Positions 15,331-24,693 are shown, numbered from the stretch's first letter. The stretch is DNA of 64,000 nt from Kocuria palustris (GCF_016907795.1 NZ_JAFBCR010000001.1:1550001-1614000), one strand, 5' to 3'. Numbers and translations: made by a program. Notes: a model not told the origin generated them from the sequence alone.

Positions 15331-16818
15331 TCAGGTGCCGCAGTAGGTGGTGAACGGGCGGGCGCCAGGGGCCGTGCCCGAGGACTCCAGGCCCGCGAAG
15401 TCCACGTGCTCCTGGAACGGAGAGCGCACCGCGGCCAGCAGCCGCTCGTACGCAGTGAGATCCCCCGCCTCCGCGCGATCCAAAGCGTGCTGCAGGTGGT
15501 GGTTGCGCGGGATGTAGACCGGGTTCACCGAGGCCATGAGGTCGCGCTGCTGCTCCGCCGACGGATCGCCGAACCGGGTCAGCAGGTCGCGGCGCTCGGA
15601 GTCCCAGGCCCGGAAGGCCGCGGCGTCGTCGAACAGCGACTCCGCGGCCCCGAAGGCGAGCGCGCGGAAGAACGCCGTGAAATCCTGCCGGTTCTCCTGC
15701 AGCAGCCCGAAGGTCCGCTCCACGAACGCGTCCAGCGCCGAGAGCGCGGCATCGCGCTCCTCATCCGGCAGCCCGTCGACGTCGAGCCCGATCTTGCGCC
15801 CCATCCCCCGCGAGAGCGCCTCCCGGAAGGCCGGCGCGTACTCGTGGAGCACCTCGGTCACGGCCTCCACGCCGGCGTCGGGATCATCCGGCGCCACAAG
15901 GTCCACGAGCGACTCCGCGAACCGCGACAGGTTCCACAGCCCGATCTCCGCCTGGCGCCCGTAGGCGTAGCGCGCCCCGCGATCGATCGAGCTGAACACT
16001 GCCCCCAGGGAGAACTCGTCCACGAATGCGCAGGGCCCGTAGTCGATGGTCTCCCCGGAGATCGTCATGTTGTCCGTGTTCATGACCCCGTGCACGAACC
16101 CCACGAGCATCCACTGCGCGATCAGCCGCGCCTGCGCGTGCACCACGCTGCGCAGCAGCTCGAGCGGCGGATTCTCCGACGACGCCGCCTCGGGCCAGTG
16201 CCGCTGGATCGCATAGTCCGCCAGCTCCCGCCGGGTCTCGACCGAGCGCTGCGTGGCCGCGAACTCGAAGGTCCCCACCCGCAGGTGGCTGGCGGCCACG
16301 CGGGTGAGGATCGCTCCGGGCTCCGGGTCGGGCCCGTTGCGCTGGATCCGCTCGCCGGTGCTCACGACGGCCAGCCCGCGCGTGGTGGGGATGCCGAGGG
16401 CGTGCATGGCCTCGCCCATCAGGTGCTCGCGCAGCATGGGTCCCAGGGGAGCCTTGCCGTCGCCGCCGCGGGAGAACGGGGTGCGCCCGGAGCCCTTCAG
16501 ATGCAGGTCGCGACGGCGGCCGTCGGAGTCCACGAGCTCGCCGAGCAGCAGCGCGCGGCCATCGCCGAGCACCGGATTGAACTGCCCGAACTGATGCCCC
16601 GAGTAGGCCTGCGCGTACATGGTCTCGGCGGTGTCGCCACTGAGCAGCGCGAGACCCTCCGGCGAGCGCAGCCAGTCCGGGTCCAGTCCGAGCTCCCGGG
16701 CCAGCTCGTCGTTCACGACGACAGCGCGCGGGTCCCGCACCGGAGCCGCCGACCACTCCCGGGAGAGATCGGGCAGGGCTGCGGCGTAGGTGTGCTCGAA
16801 GGATGGGGAAGCGACCAT
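15331..16818 (-). CDS. selO: Protein adenylyltransferase SelO (YdiU)
   Basis: 495 residues, standard for the family. Visible are YSGHQFGQFNPVLGDGRALLLGE, the kinase-like Lys in DLHLKGSGRTPFSRGGDGKA, the HGVMNTDNMTISGETIDYGPCAFVD catalytic and metal loop, and the C-terminal YCGT with the conserved Cys that is selenocysteine in animals. SelO AMPylates proteins using a pseudokinase fold and is linked to redox stress. ATG at 16818 is chosen as the start of homology (VASPSFEHTYAAAL). Confidence 0.93.
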   Translation of the reverse strand: MVASPSFEHTYAAALPDLSREWSAAPVRDPRAVVVNDELARELGLDPDWLRSPEGLALLSGDTAETMYAQAYSGHQFGQFNPVLGDGRALLLGELVDSDGRRRDLHLKGSGRTPFSRGGDGKAPLGPMLREHLMGEAMHALGIPTTRGLAVVSTGERIQRNGPDPEPGAILTRVAASHLRVGTFEFAATQRSVETRRELADYAIQRHWPEAASSENPPLELLRSVVHAQARLIAQWMLVGFVHGVMNTDNMTISGETIDYGPCAFVDEFSLGAVFSSIDRGARYAYGRQAEIGLWNLSRFAESLVDLVAPDDPDAGVEAVTEVLHEYAPAFREALSRGMGRKIGLDVDGLPDEERDAALSALDAFVERTFGLLQENRQDFTAFFRALAFGAAESLFDDAAAFRAWDSERRDLLTRFGDPSAEQQRDLMASVNPVYIPRNHHLQHALDRAEAGDLTAYERLLAAVRSPFQEHVDFAGLESSGTAPGARPFTTYCGT

Positions 16819-16859
16819 GTCACCCAGGCTATCGACGACGACAACCGCCCCCTGCCGCT

Positions 16860-16984
16860 GAGGCCGCATACCTGAGCCCCATCACCGCCCTTGGGCTGCG
16901 CTGGTGCGGCGTCACCATCGCCCCTGCTGTGAGGCCGCACCTGCGCAGGCAATCAGCCCCGATCAGCTGCGCTAGTGCGGCCTC
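16860..16984. repeat. Two adjacent hairpins of a second type (GAGGCCGCA...GTGCGGC)
   Basis: The right unit is at 16931-16984: GAGGCCGCAC and CTGCGCAG pair with CTGCGC and GTGCGGCCTC. A weaker related unit is at 16860-16910 (GAGGCCGCATAC ... GGGCTGCGCTGGTGCGGC). Both lie in the 270-bp divergent gap between selO and the winged-helix gene. No other copy was seen in the window. Confidence 0.6.
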
Positions 16985-17088
16985 GCGGCGAAGGGCCGGT
17001 GACTGGGGCTGGGAGCAGGCGGGAGGTGGCGGGCAGCTGGGGGCAGCGGGCAGGACGCAGCCGATGCACGCGCCAGTATCTTGGTCCC

Positions 17089-18033
17089 ATGCACCTGCGC
17101 AGCTTCCGCGATGTCCTGGCCCACCGGCTGATCGCCCAGGCCCTCGTGACCCCGCGCGCGGATGCCGCCGCGCACATGCTCGCCACGCAGGATCAGATCT
17201 ACGCCGCAGGCGTCACCGCTCTGCAGATCCGTTCCGGCTCAGACGTCCTGCAGGAGATCCGCGAGCACCGCATCGTGCGCGCCTGGACGCAGCGCGGCAC
17301 GGTGCACCTGGTCGCCGCGCCGGATGTCAGCTGGCTGACGCGGCTGTGCTCACCGCGCGTGGAGGCCGCCGCGGCCAAGCGGCGCCCTGGCCTGGGCCTC
17401 ACCCCGCAGGACTACGACCGCGCCCACGCCGCCTTCCGCGAGCGCCTGGCCGACGGCCCCTTGACCCGCCCGCAGGCCTACGACCTCTTCCGCACCATCG
17501 GAATCACCCCCGAGAAGGGACCCGGTCAGCACCTGCTGCGCAGCTTCGGCGGCCGGGGCGACATCGCCCAGGGCCCGCGGGAGGGCAGCGACGACACCTT
17601 CCTGCTCGTCGAGCACCTGCCCACGCCTCAGCGGGAGCTCGACGGCGACGACGCCCTGTGCGAGCTGGCCGTCCGCTATCTCGCCTCGCACGGGCCCGCG
17701 ACGGTCCAGGACCTCTCCTGGTGGTCGGGGCTGACGGTGCGCGACGCCAAACGAGCCGTCGAGCTGGCGGGGGACCACGCCGAGAAGGTGACGATCGAGG
17801 GCCGGACCGAGACCCTGTACGCGCCCCCGGAGGCCGAGCAGATCAGCGACGAGCAGCTCGCTTCGGCCCTGCAGACGGAGTTCGAGCTGCCGGCCTTCGA
17901 CGAGTACCTCCTCGGCTACAAGGACCGCTCCGAGTTCCTGCCCGCCGAGCTCGTGCAGGTGGTCGGGCCGACCAAGAACGGCATGTGCCGGCCGTTCCGC
18001 GTACGCCAGGGGATCATCGCCGCCGCGGAGTGA
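17089..18033 (+). CDS. Winged helix DNA-binding domain protein (HTH_42 / YcaQ-like), C-terminus short
   Basis: 314 residues. RLIAQALVTPRADAAAHMLATQDQIYAA, RAWTQRGTVHLVAAPDVSWL and PAFDEYLLGYKDRSEFL are typical of the HTH_42 family, which includes interstrand crosslink glycosylases (YcaQ, AlkX). Members normally continue past the NG-[VI]-FRP strand into a GRVVGTW segment. Here the protein stops soon after NGMCRPFRV, so the end is missing by comparison with the family. It may still fold. Activity is uncertain. Confidence 0.75.
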   Translation: MHLRSFRDVLAHRLIAQALVTPRADAAAHMLATQDQIYAAGVTALQIRSGSDVLQEIREHRIVRAWTQRGTVHLVAAPDVSWLTRLCSPRVEAAAAKRRPGLGLTPQDYDRAHAAFRERLADGPLTRPQAYDLFRTIGITPEKGPGQHLLRSFGGRGDIAQGPREGSDDTFLLVEHLPTPQRELDGDDALCELAVRYLASHGPATVQDLSWWSGLTVRDAKRAVELAGDHAEKVTIEGRTETLYAPPEAEQISDEQLASALQTEFELPAFDEYLLGYKDRSEFLPAELVQVVGPTKNGMCRPFRVRQGIIAAAE

Positions 18034-18058
18034 CCCGAAGGCACCGCATGACGCCTGA

Positions 18059-18071
18059 ATTGTTGAACAAT
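18059..18071. promoter_or_regulatory. 13-bp perfect inverted repeat upstream of an amino acid carrier
   Basis: ATTGTTGAACAAT is symmetrical about its central G and sits 83 bp before the GTG of the carrier gene, in the only AT-rich patch of the gap. It looks like an operator for a GntR- or similar dimeric regulator; no regulator gene is adjacent. Confidence 0.45.
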
Positions 18072-18153
18072 CACGGTCGTGCCTGATATACCGTGAGCCG
18101 TATCACTGAAGTCGCGCGCCACAGCGCCCGCACCCCACAGGACGGAGACCACG

Positions 18154-19461
18154 GTGCCCCACGGATCCACCGCGGCCGACAGCGCGGACACCCGCACCGC
18201 GAAACCCGAGGACCCCCAGAGCCCCCAGACGCAGGAATCGAGCCCCCGCTTCGAGCTGAGCTGGACCATCTCGCTGTTCGGCACCGCCGTCGGCGCCGGC
18301 GTCCTGTTCCTGCCCATCAACGCAGGCCTCGGCGGCATCTGGCCCCTGCTGATCGTCACGATCCTCATCGGCCCCATGACCTACCTGTCGCACCGGGCGC
18401 TCTCGCGCTTCGTGTGCGCCTCCCCGGATCCGGGTGCGGACATCACGGTCGTGGCGCGCAAGGCCTTCGGCGAGGGCGTCGGGCGCGTCATCACCGTCCT
18501 GTACTTCCTGGCGATCTTCCCGATCGTGCTGATCTACGGCATCGGCATCACTAACACGGTGGACTCGCTGATGGTCAACCAGCTGGGCATGGGCTCGCTG
18601 CCGCGCTGGCTGCTCTCCGGCGTGCTGATCGCGCTGATGATGCTCGTGATGGTCTCGAGCCAGCGGATCATGCTGATCGTGACCCAGTGGCTGGTCTACC
18701 CGCTGATCGCGATCCTGCTCTTCGTCACCCTCTACCTCATCCCCAGCTGGAAGCTCGACGGCCTCACCGCCGCCCCGAGCGCCGGCGATCTGCTGATGTC
18801 GATCTGGCTCGTGATCCCCGTGCTGGTCTTCGCGTTCAACCACTCCCCGGCGATCTCGCAGTTCTCCCTGGCCATGCAGCGCCAGTACGGCCCCCGCGCC
18901 AGCGAGCGCGCCTCCGTCGTGCTGCGCCGCACCGCCGCCCTGCTGGTCATCTTCACCATGGGCTTCGTGTGGTCCTGCGTACTGTCCCTGGGGATCGACG
19001 GGCTCCAGGACGCCAAGGACGCCAACCTCCCGGTGCTGTCGCACCTGGCCAACGTGCACGGCAGCCCGTTCATCGCCTACCTGGGCCCGGTCGTGGCGCT
19101 GGCGGCGATCGCCTCCTCCTTCTTCGGGCACTACCTGGGCGCGGCGGAGGGCGCGGCGGGCATCGTCCGCTCGATGGTCGACTCCGACGGCTCCCGGATC
19201 AGCGATCGCGCCCTGCACATCGGCATCGCCGCGTTCATCTTCCTGACCACCTGGGCCGCCGCGATCATCAACCCCTCGATCCTGTCCATGATCGAGTCGA
19301 TCGCAGGCCCGGTCATCGCGATGATCCTCTACCTCATGCCCATGTACGCGATCCGGAAGATGCCCGCGCTGGAGCCGTACCGCGGCCGTCTCTCCAACGT
19401 GTTCGTCACGATCGCCGGCCTGGTGGCCGTCAGCGGCATCATCTACGGGCTGGTGTCCTGA
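18154..19461 (+). CDS. HAAAP-family amino acid (serine/threonine-type) permease
   Basis: 435 residues with about 11 membrane segments. FGTAVGAGVLFLPINAGLGG near the N-terminus and PVLVFAFNHSPAISQFSLAMQRQYG in the middle are typical of the SdaC/TdcC/YhaO hydroxy and aromatic amino acid permease family, which uses proton symport. GTG at 18154 follows AGGACGGAGACC. Serine is the likeliest substrate by similarity. Confidence 0.85.
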   Translation: MPHGSTAADSADTRTAKPEDPQSPQTQESSPRFELSWTISLFGTAVGAGVLFLPINAGLGGIWPLLIVTILIGPMTYLSHRALSRFVCASPDPGADITVVARKAFGEGVGRVITVLYFLAIFPIVLIYGIGITNTVDSLMVNQLGMGSLPRWLLSGVLIALMMLVMVSSQRIMLIVTQWLVYPLIAILLFVTLYLIPSWKLDGLTAAPSAGDLLMSIWLVIPVLVFAFNHSPAISQFSLAMQRQYGPRASERASVVLRRTAALLVIFTMGFVWSCVLSLGIDGLQDAKDANLPVLSHLANVHGSPFIAYLGPVVALAAIASSFFGHYLGAAEGAAGIVRSMVDSDGSRISDRALHIGIAAFIFLTTWAAAIINPSILSMIESIAGPVIAMILYLMPMYAIRKMPALEPYRGRLSNVFVTIAGLVAVSGIIYGLVS

Positions 19462-19536
19462 CCCTGATCGCAGCCAGCTCGGCCCGCTGAGCGTCACGAC
19501 GACGCACCCCCTGCGCCTCCGCCCTCCGGTTAGTGA

Positions 19537-20059
19537 CAGATCGGCACCGCCGCCGCGAACGCCGCCGAGACCCCGGCCAAGCCCAAGCAGGACCTGACCG
19601 TCAGCTACTCCAGCTCCGCCATGAAGGCCCCGGGCTACGCCGGCCTGACGGCGATCTACGCCGAGAACGTCGGCAGCGACCGCTACTACGGCGAGTTCCC
19701 CGCTGGTGACCTTCCGTGTGGACGTCAAGACCGCTGAGGGCCCCGAGGGCGTCGATCGCCTGATCACCCCGGGCTACTTCAACGGCGCGTACACCCGCGA
19801 TCTGGGCTTCGACCCGGAGACCTCAACGCGCTCGTTCGAGGTCACCCTGTCCAACCCGGTCGAGAAGGACGAGAAGCAGCTGATCGCCAACCTGAACTTC
19901 GGCGACGGCCTGACCAAGGAGGGCCGCCTGAAGAACTACATCACGGTGACCCAGACCGGTCGTCTGCCGGGCGACACCTCCACGGGCAATGACCAGAACG
20001 TGGACTCGCGCCAGCACACCGTCACCGACGGCGGCAGGGCCAACAGGGGCATCTTCTGA
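19537..20059 (+). pseudogene. Frameshifted remnant of an exported protein
   Basis: An open frame from just after a TGA at 19534 encodes GTAAANAAETPAKPKQDLTV and continues to about 19699. The clear continuation (VTFRVDVKTAEGPEGVDRL ... to NRGIF) is in the +1 frame and ends at 20059. The shift is at the CCCCG run near 19699-19702. No start codon or signal peptide precedes the first part, so the 5' end is also lost. The Ala-rich opening resembles the region after a signal-peptide cleavage site. I do not recognise the family. Confidence 0.7.
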
Positions 20060-20086
20060 GCCGACGGCAGCGCTGAACGCCCCTCC

Positions 20087-20123
20087 GCAGGAGGCGGGTC
20101 TCACATCGAGACCCGCCTCCTGC
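20087..20123. terminator. 16-bp stem terminator
   Basis: GCAGGAGGCGGGTCTC (20087-20102), loop ACATC, then the perfect complement (20108-20123). It ends the remnant gene upstream. Confidence 0.85.
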
Positions 20124-20209
20124 GCCGTTGCGGGCCCCTGCCCCGCGGATACGCTGGATGCCCGCATCGCAGCCCGTCCTTCGCGATGCCACCAGGAGGA
20201 ACCCCCACC

Positions 20210-20989
20210 GTGACCGGCCCCGCCGCTCCGAGACCCGGCATCAGCGTGGTCCTGCCTGTGCGCGACGACGCCCCCGCCCTGCGCAGCTGCCTGGCGGCCC
20301 TGGCCCGCCAGGACCGCCCCGCCGACGAGATCGTGGTCGTCGACAACGGGTCGAGCGACGACCTCCTCGCCGTCATCGCCGCCGCCGAACGGGACCAGGA
20401 CCTGCCACTGCGCCTCCTGCAGGAGCCGCGTCCAGGGGTCTCATTCGCCGCCCACGCCGGCTACGACGCGGCCTCCCACGAGATCATCGCCCGCTGCGAT
20501 GCCGACAGCATCCCGCCGTCGTCGTGGCTGGCACGCATCGAGCGGCAGCTGGCGGCGGAGGACGACAAGCTGGTCGCCATCACCGGGGGCGGTCGCTTCG
20601 CCCCTGGGCCGCGCGCGCTGGGCCGATCGCTGTGCGGCCTCTACCTGGGGCTCTACCGCCTCGCCTCCGGACTGGCCTTGGCCCACCCGCCGCTGTGGGG
20701 CTCCAACATGGCCATGCGCACCTCATGGTGGAACCGGGTCAGCCCACGACTCGCTCCGCGCCCGGGCATCCATGACGACTTCGAGCTGAGCTTCGAGCTG
20801 CAGCCCCACGAGGCCATCGCGCTGGACCGCGGGAGCGTCATGCCGGTGTCGTGGCGGGCGGCCGTCTCCCCCCGTCGACTGCTGGCCCAGCAGCGCATGG
20901 CCCGTCGGCTGCTGCTGCGGCGCTGGGAGCAGGAGCCGCCTTGGGAGCGGCATCGACGCCGATGGGCGAGACGCAGGTCGCCCCTGTGA
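20210..20989 (+). CDS. Family 2 glycosyltransferase
   Basis: 259 residues. GT-A fold motifs: SVVLPVRDDAPALRSCL, EIVVVDNGSSDD, and the metal-binding ARCDADS, with a later ED-like HDDFELSF. No membrane segments. GTG at 20210 is chosen because AGGAGG lies 10 nt upstream; the ATG at 20186 has no site. The stop overlaps the next start (GTGA). It transfers a sugar from a nucleotide donor to an unknown acceptor, perhaps a lipid or cell-wall precursor. Confidence 0.85.
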   Translation: MTGPAAPRPGISVVLPVRDDAPALRSCLAALARQDRPADEIVVVDNGSSDDLLAVIAAAERDQDLPLRLLQEPRPGVSFAAHAGYDAASHEIIARCDADSIPPSSWLARIERQLAAEDDKLVAITGGGRFAPGPRALGRSLCGLYLGLYRLASGLALAHPPLWGSNMAMRTSWWNRVSPRLAPRPGIHDDFELSFELQPHEAIALDRGSVMPVSWRAAVSPRRLLAQQRMARRLLLRRWEQEPPWERHRRRWARRRSPL

Positions 20990-21522
20990 GCGCCCTCGCC
21001 CGCCTCACGGCCTCCCCGCTGTGCTTCACGGGCATCGCCGTCGCCGCGGTCTACGCGCTCCAGGCACGCTGGGTGGACGTCGCGGTGCTGCTGCTCGTGG
21101 GGCTGGGGCAGGTCCTGTGCTTACTGGCCTTCCGCACCGCAGGAGCCAGGGCCACGGGCAGCCTGATCCTGCTCGTCGCCGGGGTGAGCGCCGCCGAGCT
21201 GCTCTACGAGCGCATCCTCCTGTGGGACCTCGTGATCCATCTGCTGGCCACGGGTGTGCTGACGGCGCTGTGGCGCAGCTTGCGCGGTCATGGCGACCCG
21301 ACCGACCGGCCGCGAGGCAGGGAGGGAGGGGCGACGGCGAGCAGGGTCCGGGTCTGCGCCGCGGTGGGCCTGGGCCTGGCGGTGATCTGGGAGCTCATGG
21401 AGGCCGCGGGATCCGTGCTGGTCACCCCCGAGATCCACAACCCGCCCCTGGACACCGTGCTGGACATCGGTGCCGGGATGATCGGCGCGGCCATGGTGGG
21501 GCTGCGCCGCCGCCCGCTGTGA
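20986..21522 (+). CDS. Small membrane protein with a DUF2238/YjdF-like C-terminus
   Basis: 178 residues with five hydrophobic segments. The end WELMEAAGSVL...PPLDTVLDIGAGMIGAAMVG resembles the WE-x(2)-E and DT-x(2)-D pattern of DUF2238 proteins. GTG at 20986 overlaps the glycosyltransferase stop, and its own stop overlaps the GTG of the efeU remnant, so four genes were once coupled. Role unknown. Confidence 0.7.
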   Translation: MSALARLTASPLCFTGIAVAAVYALQARWVDVAVLLLVGLGQVLCLLAFRTAGARATGSLILLVAGVSAAELLYERILLWDLVIHLLATGVLTALWRSLRGHGDPTDRPRGREGGATASRVRVCAAVGLGLAVIWELMEAAGSVLVTPEIHNPPLDTVLDIGAGMIGAAMVGLRRRPL

Positions 21523-21923
21523 AGAGCATCGCCCGAGTTCCCGATGACGCATCGATCCCCCGAAGGATCCCCATCCTCACCGCCAACCTGCTGATCGCGC
21601 TGCGCGAGGGCTTCGAAACCTCGCTCATCATCGGCATCCTGGTCGCCTACGGCAACGTCCAGGACCTGGTCCGCGCTCAGGACCCGGACCTGGCTGATGA
21701 GATCGAGGGCGGTTTCGGCGACGTCAACGTGCTGATCGATGCCCAGGCCACGGGCGAGGACGCCGACGGCAACCCGATCTACCCGTCGTACGCGGACATC
21801 GCCGCCGTGCAGGAGGATGCGACCGGGGAGGCTCCCACCGGGGAGGACTACACCGAGACCCAGCGCGACTTCTCGGATGCCGTCAACGGGCTGTCCGAGG
21901 TCGCCGGGACGGTCCTGCACTGA
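21519..21923 (+). pseudogene. efeU start fused by deletion to the efeO end
   Basis: 134 codons from a GTG at 21519. Residues about 22-42 (NLLIALREGFETSLIIGILVAY when read through) match the first membrane segment of the EfeU/FTR1 iron permease. Without any break the sequence becomes DLVRAQDPDLADEIEGGFGDVN ... SEVAGTVLH, the C-terminus of the EfeO cupredoxin/imelysin-like lipoprotein. About 230 residues of EfeU and most of EfeO are gone, in frame. Iron transport is impossible from this product. Confidence 0.8.
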
Positions 21924-23018
21924 TGAGCGACCAGCAGCCGACCGGCCCGGACCCGCAGCGGGCACACCGAGCTGACCTATCCATTCCGCGGCGATCGCCA
22001 GGCCGGGATCCTCACGCTGGCGCAGGACAACATGTACTTCGCCGCCTTCGACCTGGACACCGACGACGTCGAGGACGTGAAGGAGCTGCTCGGCGAGTGG
22101 ACCGTGGCCGCCGAGCAGATGTGCGCCGGCGAGCTCGTGGGCGGGGAGCCGGATGCCAATCCGAACCGCCCGCCCAAGGACACGGGCGAGGCCTGGGGCT
22201 ACCCGCCCGCCGGGCTCACCATCACCTTCGGCTTCGGGGCCTCGTTCTGCGAGGACGAGGACGGCGGGGACCTGATGATCCAGGCCTGCTCCAACGACCC
22301 GCAGGTCTGCGTCCACGCGATCCGCAATCTCACGCGCATCGGCTTCGGCACTGCCGTGCTGAAGTGGGGCCAGATCGGCTACGGGCGCACGTCGTCCACC
22401 TCGACCGAGCAGGAGACGCCGCGCAACCTGTTCGGCTTCAAGGACGGCACCGCGAACCTCAAGGCCGAGGACGGCGAGGATACCCTGGACGAGCACGTGT
22501 GGGTCCAGGACGGCGACGACGACGCAGCCGCGTGGATGACCGGCGGCAGCTACCTCATGGCGCGCAAGATCCGCATGACCCTGGAGATCTGGGATCGGGT
22601 CCAGCTCTCGGAGCAGGAGCAGATCATCGGCCGGGACAAGCGCTATGGGGCGCCGCTGTCGGTGACGGAGGCCGAGTTCGAGCCTCTGGACCTCAGCGCC
22701 CAGGGCGAGGACGGCCAGGCGATCCCCGCGGACTCGGACGTGGCGATCGTGGCGCCCGAGAACAACGACGGCCGCCGGATGCTGCGCCGCGGCTACAACT
22801 ACACGGACGGCAACGACTCCCTGGGCCGCCTGGACGCGGGACTGTTCTTCCTCGCCTTCACCCGCGATCCGCGCACCGGCTTCTATCCGGTCCTGGAGCG
22901 GATGACCCTGAAGGACGCCCTCACGGAGTACCTGCAGCACGTGGGCTCGGCGCTGTTCGCCGTGCCCCCGGGACTGCGCGAGGGCGACACCATGGTGGGC
23001 CAGCGGCTCTTCGAGTGA
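21923..23018 (+). pseudogene. efeB: efeB (DyP-type heme peroxidase) lacking its N-terminus
   Basis: The ATG at 21923 (ATGA overlap with the efeU/efeO fusion) encodes only MSDQQPTGPDPQR before the frame diverges. From 21960 another frame reads YPFRGDRQAGILTLAQDNMYFAAFDL, the normal beginning of the mature DyP domain, and runs to the stop at 23018. The domain carries GFKDGT with the distal Asp, the HVWVQ-type segment and RRGYNYTDG...GLFFLAF. The Tat signal is therefore deleted and the frame shifted. An internal ATG at 22032 could start a cytosolic fragment missing the first strand. Confidence 0.8.
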
Positions 23019-23064
23019 GGCGCTGATCCGCGGTCGTCGACTCTGCGGTCGTCGGCCAGCGCGC

Positions 23065-23241
23065 TCAGGCGCGCGGCGGGGCGTCGACCGAGCGGTCGTC
23101 GCGGTGCTTGCCGACGTCGCTCTGCGACGGCTGCGCGTCATCGTCCGCCGACTGCGGACCCGCCATTGTCCGCGCGTCCGTCCCAGAGGCGTCGGCAGGG
23201 TGAGGATCAGCGTCGTCGCTGTCGACGTCGAAGTACTCCAT
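23065..23241 (-). CDS. Possible small acidic protein (58 aa)
   Basis: Starts MEYFDVDSDDADPHPADAS and ends DDRSVDAPPRA, very rich in Asp, with GC-biased third positions. No recognisable family and only a weak ribosome site (CAGGG). It occupies most of the 363-bp gap between efeB and the YrhK gene. It could be noise or a fragment. Confidence 0.35.
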   Translation of the reverse strand: MEYFDVDSDDADPHPADASGTDARTMAGPQSADDDAQPSQSDVGKHRDDRSVDAPPRA

Positions 23242-23381
23242 CGCCCAGCCCTGAGCCGGCCGCGAAGGCCAGGGTCCGGGGCGCGTACAGCCTGCTCAGC
23301 GGTGGAAGTGCCATGCACTCCACGGTACGGCGGCACCGTCAGGGCGACCAGGGCAGCAGCCGACCCATCTCCCGCCCGAGC

Positions 23382-23666
23382 TCAGAAGTCCATGGAGGTC
23401 TCGTGCGGTTGGACGGGGCGGATGCGCTGCAGATGCGTGCGGCGCACGAAGCGGATCGTGGGGCGCAGCATCATCTGCACCGAGCCGAGTACGAACAGCC
23501 AGGTGCCGAGGTAGACGGTGTCGTCCCCGAAGAACAGGATGCTGCCCACCAGGAAGACCAGTCCCAGCACGAAGTCGTTGGCGATCGACAGCACCTCGTA
23601 GCGCTGCCGGATCACCAGCTCGTGGTGCCCCATGCGGATGTCCAGATCCCGATCCTGCTTCGTCAT
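23382..23666 (-). CDS. YrhK-domain small membrane protein
   Basis: 94 residues. HHELVIRQRYEVLSIANDFV, GLVFLVGSILFF and GTWLFVLGSVQMMLRPTIR with RRTHL near the end match the YrhK family: two membrane hairpin segments with charged flanks. AGGAGGG precedes the ATG at 23666. No biochemical role is known. Confidence 0.85.
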   Translation of the reverse strand: MTKQDRDLDIRMGHHELVIRQRYEVLSIANDFVLGLVFLVGSILFFGDDTVYLGTWLFVLGSVQMMLRPTIRFVRRTHLQRIRPVQPHETSMDF

Positions 23667-23748
23667 GCGCTGACCCTCCTGTGCTCCACGGGACCTGCGG
23701 CGGCAGGTCCACTCGTCGTCGCGGACCAGTGGCCCACACGGGAGCAGC

Positions 23749-24693
23749 TCACAGGTGCGGGACGACCTCCTGGCCGAGCTGCTCGATGACCTCGGCGGTG
23801 GGGCGGTCATCGCTCGCCTTGGCCAGGATGCAGTGCTCCAGCCCGATCCCCCGGTACCGGCGCAGGGTCTCCACCAGGGCCTTAGACCCGGTGCGCAGGC
23901 CCAGGCTCATCTCCTGCGCGGGGGCGTCGGGATCCTCGAGCAGGTCCAGGCTCATGGACTGGATCAGCGCGGGGTCGTTGCCCTGACCGCGCTGCTCCAC
24001 GGCCTGGCGCCACAGCCCGAAACGGCCCCTCTGCTCCTCGAACGGGCGGTAGTAGGTGGCCCAGGCATCGGCGTGGGCGGCGTTCCACTGCAGGGTCTGC
24101 TTGGCCGAGCCCACGATGACCTGCGGGATGCGGTGAGCGGGCGGGACCATGAGCTCGTACCCGTCGGTGGCCTGCAGAAGGTGCTCGCGCTCCTGCTCGT
24201 CGGGGCTCAGCGCGGAGCGCAGAAGGGCCCAGCGATCGCGGAACGCGTCGCGGCGATCGTCCAGGGAGGTGCCGAAGATCCCGAACTCCTCCGGGCGATC
24301 TCCCGTGGCCACGCCCAGCAGGAGCCTGCCGCCGCTGATCCGGTCCAGGGACAGCGCGGTCTTGGCCAGGTGCAGCGGGTGGCGCAGCGGCAGCACGGCG
24401 GCGGCCGTTCCCAGCGCGATCGTCGACGTGGCGCCGGCGAGCATCGACAGCCACTGGAAGGGGTCGTCCAGCGACGACGCCAGCCGGTCCTGTCCCTGCG
24501 GGATCACCAAGGGGACGTCGCGCGTCCACAGTGCGGCGATCCCCTGCGCCTCGGCGAGCTGCGCCAGCTCCCGAGCCTGGGCGGGATCGGCCATGGAGCC
24601 CTGGGGCTGCGGCGGCGGGGTCATCAGCCCGAGAGTGAGGCGGCCGTCGGGAGAGCGGACGGCCGCCATGGCCGGCGAGAGGTCCTGGTGCAC
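23749..24693 (-). CDS. LLM-class (luciferase-like) flavin-dependent oxidoreductase
   Basis: 314 residues. Bacterial-luciferase fold signs: LTLGLMTPP, LAQLAEAQGIAALWTRD, STIALGTAAAVLPLRHP, LAKTALSLDRISGGRLLLGVATGD and a C-terminal TVETLRRYRGIGLEHCI-type repeat. These enzymes use FMNH2 or F420 with an unknown small substrate. GTG at 24693 is chosen because AGGAGG lies 8 nt upstream; an ATG at 24669 is the alternative. Confidence 0.85.
   Translation of the reverse strand: MHQDLSPAMAAVRSPDGRLTLGLMTPPPQPQGSMADPAQARELAQLAEAQGIAALWTRDVPLVIPQGQDRLASSLDDPFQWLSMLAGATSTIALGTAAAVLPLRHPLHLAKTALSLDRISGGRLLLGVATGDRPEEFGIFGTSLDDRRDAFRDRWALLRSALSPDEQEREHLLQATDGYELMVPPAHRIPQVIVGSAKQTLQWNAAHADAWATYYRPFEEQRGRFGLWRQAVEQRGQGNDPALIQSMSLDLLEDPDAPAQEMSLGLRTGSKALVETLRRYRGIGLEHCILAKASDDRPTAEVIEQLGQEVVPHL

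Noticed and set aside
22032-23018. Intact cytosolic DyP peroxidase starting at 22032
   Set aside because: Homology begins about 20 codons upstream in the same frame without a start codon, so the ORF is the truncated end of efeB.
21288-23336. A 682-codon minus-strand open frame across efeB
   Set aside because: It has no domain signatures and is opposite the DyP peroxidase codons; shadow.
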